Assembly (NCBI RefSeq): GCF_030936135.1
Contig: NC_082618.1
Span: 3,522,034 to 3,586,033, forward strand
From: Gavia stellata
Taxonomy: Eukaryota; Chordata; Aves; Gaviiformes; Gaviidae
DNA length: 64,000 nt
Direction: 5' to 3'
How positions within the stretch are numbered: position 1 is the first letter of the stretch; every line of letters starts with the position of its first letter. Shown here in pieces: positions 18,444 to 64,000 of this stretch. Below the pieces are notes generated by a model. That model made no database searches and had not been told where the DNA came from. It saw only the letters and a list, made by a program, of their open reading frames with translations. Both the position numbers and the translations under genes were made by a program.

Positions 18444-21400
18444 TACTTGTTTGTTAGTACAGCCAAGGCTTTTCAGGGCATTATCACTCAATACCCAAAG
18501 AGTGACACACCTCATGTACTACTAGTTTGGAAATGAGTGAGATTTTCATACATGGTCAACATCTGAAAAGTCTGCTACCTGTTAGGACTATATATAGAGA
18601 TAGATAATTTTTTAATATAAAATTGATATTTGGAAGGTATAAATATTGGTGCAATTATTTTGTCAGTCTAATTTCTCTCTACTGAATATAACTCAAAATA
18701 TCTGAGACCAAAAAGAGACTTCAGTGCTGAATGCCAACGCACCCATCAGTATTACTGGAAGCCCAGCAGCGGGACGGACGCAACACACACCACCACCCTA
18801 ATTCCCAGCATCACATAAGGACTCCAGTCCTTCCAGTAAAACCACTGCATCAGTTTTCACTTCATTTTTTTTTCAGCTCCTGCATGCGAACATGCAGGCT
18901 GTCTACATTCTGCTGTTATATACTTGACAAGGCAGTAGCCTGGAATTACTCAGTTTCAGTTCTTTCGCTATGATGCCTCGCCCTAATTTTGAGTGAGCAC
19001 TAACAACCCCCATCAGCAATATACGGCCTTGCTGGGCAGGCAGCTGTGCAAGAAGTGCCTCCTAAAGGTAGCTGAGAGTGAAGAAGGGATGGACCATCCT
19101 TCCGCTTTTTCAAAAGGGGAAGTCGAGAGCCAGCTGAAAACCCAGGGAAAGCTGCATGAACTCATTTCCCCATTCTAAACACGTCTAGCAGCAATCGCAA
19201 AACTGGCCATCGCCCTGATAACAACCTATTTATGGAGGTACGTTAACTGAGCACGTCTATTAAAGTACTCAGCAATGAAATACATCAGTGGTTATAATTT
19301 GGGACGGTACCCGCACGGCTGACAGTTACCAGGTAAGTAAAGTCCACGGGCTCGTTCCTGTGGGACTGAAAGAGGGGCTGTTTGCCGAGGCAGGAAGGCA
19401 GCACTGCATCCGCTACCACCGCTTCCCACCTGGAGAGCTGGAAGGTACAACTGGGACGAGCGTTTTCAAAATGACTCGGCACGGAGCTAACCCTGCTCCT
19501 ACTGACGTCAACAGCGCAAGGTCCGAATATTTAAGTGGGAGCACCTAGATCTGCATGGAGCAATTGTGAAAACGCAAGCACACATCCCACAGCTCTCCCA
19601 TGCCTCCAGAACGACAGAGTGTGGGCTGCTCTGAATTCACCTGCTGAATTTCAAGTTGCTCCAAAGGAACAGACACTGTATCCAATTGAATTTAAGGGTT
19701 CAACATTTTCCTTGAAGAAACAACAACCTCGCCCACCGGGAGCTGTATTTCTGTCTGAAAGGCATGACTGGAACTTACTTCCTTTGCTGGAATTAATAGC
19801 TACGCTACAGCATGTTCTACCTGCCTACAGAATTACTGCTAGAACTGGATTTGTTGTAAAATATGTAAAGGTATACTGCATGGACAGTCACAAAAACCAT
19901 CAGAACGGTCTTTATTTCTTAATCAGGGAATAAGGTTTACCATTTGTGCATAATGCAGTCATCCCAAACTCATGCCAATAAAAGAGAAACCTTTACAATA
20001 ATCTGCATCTTCTCTAGAACTTTACATCTCTTACGGTTTGTGAAACTTAAAAAAAGCGTACATGAGTCTCTTACATGATGTGGGGCGTAACCAGGACTAT
20101 AGGGGACTTAACTTTTGACATAGTAGGAGTTACAGCAGCTTGTAGCATACGTTTCCATAACTAGTTCTAGAGGAACGGAACGGCATTCCCCCACAACCTT
20201 CAGGAGAAAAGGTCTCACACAGGTCCATGCGAGTTTTGCCTATGTTAGGACTGCAAGACCAGATTATATATAAACCATGTGAAATTCTGATAAAACATGC
20301 ACTTACTACTTTGAATTAACGGAACAAACTATAACAGGGTTTAATTTAAATTGGTTCCTAATCCACACACTGAAATACTGACCATTTCACAGTCCATCTC
20401 ATTAATGCGTACTAACGGTCAAGTGAACCAGTTTATCTTTTATTTATGAAAAACATATGAATTGTGATAGATATCATAGGAAAAATTAGTTCAAATATAC
20501 AGATACTATTGTCCAATCAGCCATTAAAGGAGTAAGAACCAAAAATTAATGATTTTTTTTTTTTCCCCCAAAGTAAAACTAACAAACTGAACTACTTGCA
20601 GGAATTTTTCTTCATTACAAAAGCTGAGATGCATTCAGGTACGGTGAAATTCAGCTTTGTTGGGAAATGTAGACAGCCTCTGTTATGTCCCTGTTGATTT
20701 GAATCCCTGTCATCTCCCCAGCACTGCTGCATCAAATTTAGTCCTTATAATATATTCCAAAGTAAAACCAGCCATTCCAAATCTACAGTCATTCTTTGCT
20801 TTAAGTCAATTCACAGAACTGCTGAAAAAGTAGACATTTCTATCTAAAAGTACAAAAAGGGTTCGTATAGAAGGTACTTCTCTTATACAGTTATATTACA
20901 CAACTCAAGACAGTCCCGGCAGGCTCTTCTCAGAACTGGATGCTTCTGACTAGATAAGAAAAATTACAAAAGTGAGTTAGTTTCATTGCAGCTCTGTATC
21001 TTATTACAAATACGAGTAGTTTGTGTTGCCTTTTCGAGGTCTTTAGGCCTAGATTCAGAAAGCATGCAGAAGCAGAATATTGCTCTCAGTAAATACGAGA
21101 TTAAATGTGTGCTTGAGTGGTCTCTTTAAGAATTTAGATCAAATACTTGCTTGAGTATAAATTCAGTGGATGGCCTAAAGCATCCAAAAATCCAAACCGC
21201 TGCAGCACCAAATTGTGCAGCCATTGCTGAGCCAAAATTTCCAAGTGAGACGGCTTTTTATACCTCTACCGGGTGAAGTGCTTCCCACAACAACTCAGAA
21301 GGTTTTCTTTAGTATATTTTCTCCTGCCATGTTCAGTTTTATGACAAATATTTCCAAAGCAGACTTCACCAATTAGGAAGCCTACTGCTGTACGTACAAT

Positions 21401-22504
21401 TCTCAGGGCACAGACAGCTGGTACGCTGGTATGTCAGTCTCTGCCAGTTTCTACCAAATCGTTTCTGGATTTGTCCCTTCAGTCCCTCATCCCGATGCCG
21501 ACAGGGGCCCTCCCTGTACCAGGCTGTGTTTATGCTGCATGGACGGAGGGCCATGGCCAAGGCTGTCCTTGTCTCCAAAAAGCCGGATGGTGCCAGGAGT
21601 GAAACCCGCAGGCTCCAGGCTCCCTCAGCCGCTGCTTCACGCCAGGGGCAAACCGCATTATCGCTCTCAGCCGCTCAGGCTGGCGGAAATGAAGAAGCAG
21701 AGCTTGGTTTTGCTGATTGCCTGTCTGTGCCCTCAGAACTGGAATAGTACACAGACGTTTTCTTCTCCAAGATGAATACCATGTCTTTTTCTTACTAAAG
21801 CTAGACAGGTTACAGCTCAAGTAAACTAAACAAAATGCATTCAACTTTTTTATCAATCAAATCAAATTGCCAAAGCATCAAACACTACACAATGAGGAAA
21901 ATATTTGGAGTATTACCAAAAAACTGAAATGGGAAAAAGTACTACAGAGCTGCGATAGCTTAAATTGCCTTTTTCTCTGAACGAAGCACAGACTCACAAC
22001 CACGTGGGTCAGCCTTTTACGTTTGGTGACATGATAACATCGCTAGCACTGTTCTCCACCTCCACCAAGACGGCATTTTTAGGAATGAGTGAAATTAAAG
22101 ACAGTGTAAGATTCGGACATTTTTGCATTGTAAATTAAACTAAGCTTTTCATAAAAGTTAACGGAAAAGAAAAAAAACTTTTAAAGGAAGTTGGTTTGTC
22201 ATCACAGCTAATAGCTTTACCAAGTGTCCCAAGCTTAGACAATATTGCAATCATGATGAAGAGCTTTCCTGCGCAACTACAGTTTGGAAATATACAGGCT
22301 TTTCCAAGAATAATAATGCTCTTTCACACATCCTTGTCAGAGCTCTTCGTAAACGCTAATTCCCTAAGCTTTCATTTACTCTGCCTCTGAGGTACGTAAT
22401 TACCATCAGCCATTTTTATTTATAGGCCACATTTTCCTAGGACTGCCTGCCTCACAAATTTGAACACAGTGTGCTTTACATTGTATTTGGATAAGGTAGT
22501 GAAA

Positions 22505-22560
22505 ACATCCTACATTTTATAGGTGAGAACTGAGACAAATAAAATAATTCACAACTAAAG
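22505..22560 (+). repeat. Possible ancient MIR/L2-type fragment
   Basis: The stretch CATTTTATAGGTGAGAACTG followed by a GACAAA...ATTCACAACTAA tail resembles the conserved MIR/L2 core (ATTTTATAGATGAGGAAACTGAGGC and on, shortened here). It is degraded and short; chance likeness is possible. Confidence 0.3.
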
Positions 22561-22691
22561 GACTGGCACCTTCTGGCATTCAGTCCTGTACCTCAGCCCT
22601 CTTCTCCCCACCCAAAAATATAAAAGTATTATTCCTTGACAGGTGTTGACTTCAAGAAACACTAAATTCTCTTACCCAGTATTGATGAGGT

Positions 22692-59539
<36,848 letters not shown>

Positions 59540-62500
59540 CTTGGGAACAAAGAGAACGGCTTTTAAATTGTGTCTCACAACAAACACGTCTTCCCAGTCC
59601 ATAGAGGAATTTGCCAAATAACTCTTAACTTCATCTATCATACGCTCATTTCATACTTTCTGTAATATTGAACTTAGGAAAGACCATGTCAAATATTAAG
59701 AATATATACATCCTTATTCATCTAGTTCAACAGAATAAAAATGTTGAGGGGCTAATGGCAGGGGGGTGCACTTCTTGGACTACTGAAGAGTCAGAGACTC
59801 AGCAGAACAGCAGGTTTTCAATTTTTTTGGTGTTAATAAACTGATTTTAAAGCATGAAATGTTGATGGTTCTGTCTTTTTTCAATGAATTTTTAATCAGC
59901 TAAATCTTTTTCCTGTTTGTTAAAATTTGTATTCCTAGGGAGTCCTTTTTGACTTCAACATTTCTACTTACATTAAACAGACAAATTCAGAGATTAAAAT
60001 CATTTATGACACTTCAAGGTTGTTTGCTTTTCATCACAACAGCTCTTTTGATGGCTATATACGGACTGCTTTAAAAAGGTTGTTGCAGCACACAAATGAC
60101 ACTTAAAAGATTAAATTAACACGCCTAAAAATCCTACTGCTTAATGCAGTTACACTGAAAAGAGTGAACAGCTTACAGCCCAAATGGCTTCACACTGAGC
60201 AAGAGATCATTCTATACCACAAAAATAGCACAGGTATATAAAACTAGCCTATGTGTTGCATATGGGACTGTATAGGACTAACTGGAACCGAAGGACTTGG
60301 ACTAATTGCTCTGCGTAAATCCAATCATTGCTGTGTTCATTTGCAAAAGCAATCTACAGAAGATCATAGAGCTCCCCAGAAATTAGAGCTGTTTAGAGGT
60401 AGGTTTAAGAGTGTACCAACAATGAATGTTAATAGCTTCACAACAGAAACAGCTACTGTTTACTAATAAGGCAGGTGAAGTATTTTAAACTCATTATTTC
60501 ATACACACAGTAAGTAAGAAAAGAAAGAAAAGACTGTTGTCACAATCAGACTTAATGAGTATTTCAGTCAACTGAAAGTACATATGCAATATCAAATACT
60601 ATGAGTTATTCAAGAAAATTAATATTTAGGGATTAATTTTTTAAAAGAAAAACATGATTATTTGGTGGTTAAGTAATGTTTGGTTGAGACAGTTCTGCCT
60701 AAATTGATTGCTCATATTTTCAAATGGATTTTAATTTAACAGGATTTTAAGAGGGGAACCTATACAAGATTCTTTGTTTTATGTGCATTTCTTTCAGTAA
60801 GTGCTGCTTTAACCCACTCCTGCCACTTTTTCTTTGTGGGGGGGTGAGGGTTATTTTTCCTATTTGTCTGTTTAACTCAGATTTGGTTCAAAACACGGCT
60901 CCAGAAAGAGTGGTACTGGCACAGCCGAGACCAAAGTCCAAAGACGGGAAAAAGTGGCGGGGAAGAAAAGGAGCAAGGCAGAAGCCAGAGACACTGATGG
61001 TGCTCTAGGCCACACGAGAAGAAGTTCTCATCAAAGTAGTGTGATTCGCCACCGGTACGGGCGAGTGGGAACAGAACACAGCCTCCCTGAGTGTGCTGGA
61101 AAACGTCTCTGTGGACTACATTTGCTTTTATTTAAATAAGCATATTCCGTGTAAGCAGCCAGGTGGGAGAGTAATTTCCTACGAACTCTTCTGAACATGT
61201 AATTATTATAATTCATAACGCCCTGACACACAGAAGCATGCATCCCATTTTAAACAAATACCTTATAAAAGCACATATTTTTGTGTTTATTCCTTAATTC
61301 AGAAATCGTGACAGGATTGTTCTACCTACATATTCTGCAACAGTCTCTATATTGCATTATCTTTATGCCAAATATATGTTGTGACACAAATAAAAAAGGA
61401 AAAATAGGAGTCTTTGACATGTTGAAACTTGAAGAAAGATTTCTCTAGTTAAAGAGATACACTTGCTAGGCTTACAGCCCCTGGGATTAAGCACAGAGAA
61501 TTCAATCCCCTCAACTTTAATGTCAATAAAACCTACAGTACATGTAAGAAATCCATCAGATTTTTTAAGTGACCGACACAGATTATTTTATGAAACTGGG
61601 AAGCTTTTTTTTTTCTTCACATTATGAAGCTTTGACAGAGGAAAACAACAGTATGAAAAAAATAATTTCAGAAATTAAAAAGCGTAAACCAATACATTCT
61701 GCTAGCTTAATTTAGAAAAGACTAGAAAATGAGATTTAAAAGAATTCTGAAAGTTCTACCACCAGGAGATATTAAAAAAAGCAGATACGTTTCCACTTTA
61801 CTGCATTCATGTACATTACAGGCAGACACATTACTACGAAAAGCAAAAACCAAGCATGGTGGTAAAACCATTTACTTATACTGAATTCAAATCCCTCAGC
61901 CTCAGTTTCTAATGGATTATGTCCTAACACTACACAGCCAAACCTCTGCCACTTGGCAGAAAGGATGGATTTATCATCTCATGGATTAGCATCATCAGCA
62001 ATGCTCATTTTTTTGGTCTTTTTTTTCACTACACAGATGGCAGCAATGTGAACAACATATAATTACCAGGGTAATATCAAAATGCCTTTAGGAAGCACAT
62101 CATCATGCTTTCTTCTTGTCTCGATACATACTCCGGAATTTCTTGGTTTAAGATAGTATCTACACGCTGAGTTTTACATTATGGAGATTAGAGTACTGCC
62201 AGCTTAAGCTTTACAGTTTTAGCCCCATTAAAATAGACATTACTTCTAGTATCTGGGAGATCTCCAAAGGAGGGATATTTTGTTCTTAGAGACACACTAA
62301 AAGATGTTAATGACGTTCAACATTCCAGAGAGAGAATAAAAGTACAGTTTACTTTCCCATTTTGGGCTTTTTTTCCCAGCAGAAGATACTTTCAATCTCA
62401 TTTGGTTTTGGATGAATGTCTTATATTTTAACTGCCTCACTCTACCATTGCCAGTAATTCCAAAACTGAGAGCACTGTTCCATCACATGGTGCTTTAGAG

Positions 62501-64000
62501 AGTAAAGAAGTTAGGCAGTTGTTTACTCACTCTAAGTGGTTTATAAGCCAAACCAGTCAGTTCATTAGACAGCGGTTTATAAGCTGAACCAGCCAATTCA
62601 CAGGACACATTGTTTACAGCCTTTTCCTTCTGCTTCCAGTTCTTTGTTTTAACTTTGAGGCGTCAGTGGTAACTGGAGACATCCATAAAATTCATGGGAT
62701 AACATGCCTGTTTCAGGAAATGCTTGGTCCTTAGTCAGCAAGTTACTCAGTTCTGCATGAGCTATGTCTCCAAAAAGCCTTGTTTTACTCTGTGCTGATG
62801 AAGAGGATTGAAGATGGTACATAACCCCGAGGAATTTTCTTAATGTATTCCTGCTTCTTTGTAAATTGAAAAAAAAAAAGTACAGCTCTTAATTCTGTTC
62901 TCTTAATTGATTCAGAGCTGCTCTCATTCTGGCACTGATGGTATTTTGACCTAATTTTTTCCATGAAATGTCTTCAAGATAGCCTGGGTCTTGTAGACAG
63001 CCTTCTAGTAAGAAGCCAAGATGCGTGTCTGTTACTTTACGTTTATGCACCAGCTGAACAGTCCCCTCAATGCAAGGAAGCTGGTAAAGAAGCTAGGAGG
63101 ATTTACAGGCACAGAGATGTATTTGCATTAACACAGTAGAGAACACACGCCCTCCTACTTGGCTTTAGGATCAGGCCTTGCACATACCCAGCTGGTCTGG
63201 AGCTCGAGCAGAAATGAATGCCGGTCCCTCTGCAACAGCCATGGAAACAGATCTATTCCCACAGCATAGTAATATGCTTAATCTAAGAGTACAAACCACA
63301 TTTCAAGGACTAAACCACATTTCAACCACTAAACTAAGAAACAGCATTTTAACTAACATTTCATAAGAGCCATAATAAGTGGTACTTACAGATAAGGTAT
63401 ATGCAGGAATATTAACTAGGATAGCTGGAATGCTCCAGTATGCATTATTTAGTCCTGCAGAACTCTGCTCAGTCCTTTTCCTTGTTTAGTCAACAGTCAA
63501 AATCTGGACCTTTCTTCCAGAACCGGTTGTCTTTGGTGTCACCCAAAGCATTTAACACTGCTGTGACGACCTTCATATTTGTCCAGGATACTGGAAAAAA
63601 ACACCCACTGCCATACTGCCGGTGCACACTGATGGTAAACTGCCCCTAATGCTCTGTCAAAACACCCACATGAAGTTTTTGATGGCTAAAGTCCCTATTT
63701 CTCAGTCTTCTTGCTGTGCACTGCTAAAACATTTCTAAATTTAGTAATTCAGTATTAACTCATGGTGACATCCAAAGAACGTCCACCTACAGGTATAATT
63801 TTCCCCCTGTTTGATTAACGGGAGAATTTCATGTGCAGGGAGGCACACAGCATTTTGGTCAGCATTACAGATTTGTGAGAGGAAGCAAACACTCAGAGAA
63901 AAACAATAATGGTGAAATTTCATCATTAAATCATGTTCTCCAGGAAGCCCCAAGCAGATTGCTGTTCTCTAACAGTTAAATTGTTTGTTCTCATAAATCG
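59540..64000 (-). other. GTF2I intron upstream of alternative exon A (continues off window)
   Basis: About 4.5 kb. I searched the minus strand for the exons that should precede exon A (ending in a DYYQYNIQ-like peptide) and for I-repeat R1 and found none, so they lie to the right. A basic plus-strand frame at 60781-61008 has no homologue I know. An imperfect 36-bp duplication lies at 62536-62607. Confidence 0.65.
62536..62607. repeat. 36-bp imperfect tandem duplication
   Basis: Two copies beginning GTGGTTTATAAGCC and GCGGTTTATAAGCT, period 36, with about seven differences. Intronic. Confidence 0.8.

Larger units (their letters stand above)
18430..22691 (-). other. GTF2I 3' UTR and downstream flank
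   Basis: No coding exon follows the stop. Minus-strand AATAAA hexamers occur at 22415-22420, 20439-20444, 19911-19916 and, as an overlapping pair, 18434-18443. Which is used cannot be settled from sequence, so the UTR may be anything from 0.3 to 4.3 kb. The region is AT-rich and free of convincing open frames. Confidence 0.55.

Noticed and set aside
60781..61008. Plus-strand frame with a basic Lys/Arg-rich end
   Set aside because: It lies within the GTF2I intron, has no homologue known to me, no splice-supported neighbours and normal intron composition.
61895..61915. Second MIR-like fragment (CCTCAGCCTCAGTTTCT)
   Set aside because: The match is too short to separate from chance.

Overview
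The window is a stretch of vertebrate nuclear DNA, almost certainly from a bird. It carries three split genes, all on the minus strand: RCC1L (left, cut by the window start), NCF1 (middle, complete) and GTF2I (right, its 5' part beyond the window end). This trio is the distal part of the segment that is deleted in human Williams-Beuren syndrome. Bird origin is inferred from the short introns, a CR1 retroposon tail with its ATTCTATG-type end at 27560-27612, and proteins clearly diverged from, but collinear with, the mammalian ones. Most long open frames in the window are chance frames in introns or GC-rich DNA. The genes were read by finding exons with GT/AG borders and checking that the phases join.

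Layout. 1-5813: RCC1L coding exons 5 to 1 (221 residues in the window, then off the left edge), a mitochondrial RCC1-like protein. 5460-6010: its CpG-island promoter, with a perfect NRF1 palindrome, two tandem GTCACGTGA E-boxes and a YY1-type start site that contains a short upstream ORF. 6060-6435: a degenerate CCCARA hexamer array whose minus strand is regularly spaced GGG. 7000-15869: NCF1 (p47phox), 11 coding exons, 388 residues, with PX, two SH3 domains, the autoinhibitory tail and a C-terminal proline motif. 15870-18430: intergenic DNA with the NCF1 promoter and a change from GC-rich to AT-rich sequence near 16.9 kb. 18430-64000: GTF2I (TFII-I), 25 coding exons in the window, from the two alternatively spliced N-terminal exons through I-repeats R2 to R6 to the conserved stop. 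These exons sum to 2276 bp; with the one base carried from the preceding exon that is exactly 759 codons (758 residues plus stop). I-repeat R1 and the N-terminal leucine-zipper region are not in the window.

The three genes do not form a pathway. RCC1L acts in mitochondria, NCF1 organises the phagocyte NADPH oxidase and GTF2I is a signal-responsive transcription factor; they are linked by conserved synteny only. NCF1 and RCC1L are about 1.2 kb apart (NCF1 poly(A) signal to RCC1L start codon) with no GTF2IRD2 between them, unlike the human arrangement.

I found no new biological system. The most useful observations are bird-specific changes in p47phox phosphorylation sites, the dense RCC1L promoter and its neighbouring G-quadruplex-prone array, lineage-specific low-complexity insertions in TFII-I, and the modular exon structure of the I-repeats. 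Comparisons with human proteins are from memory of those sequences, not from an alignment run.
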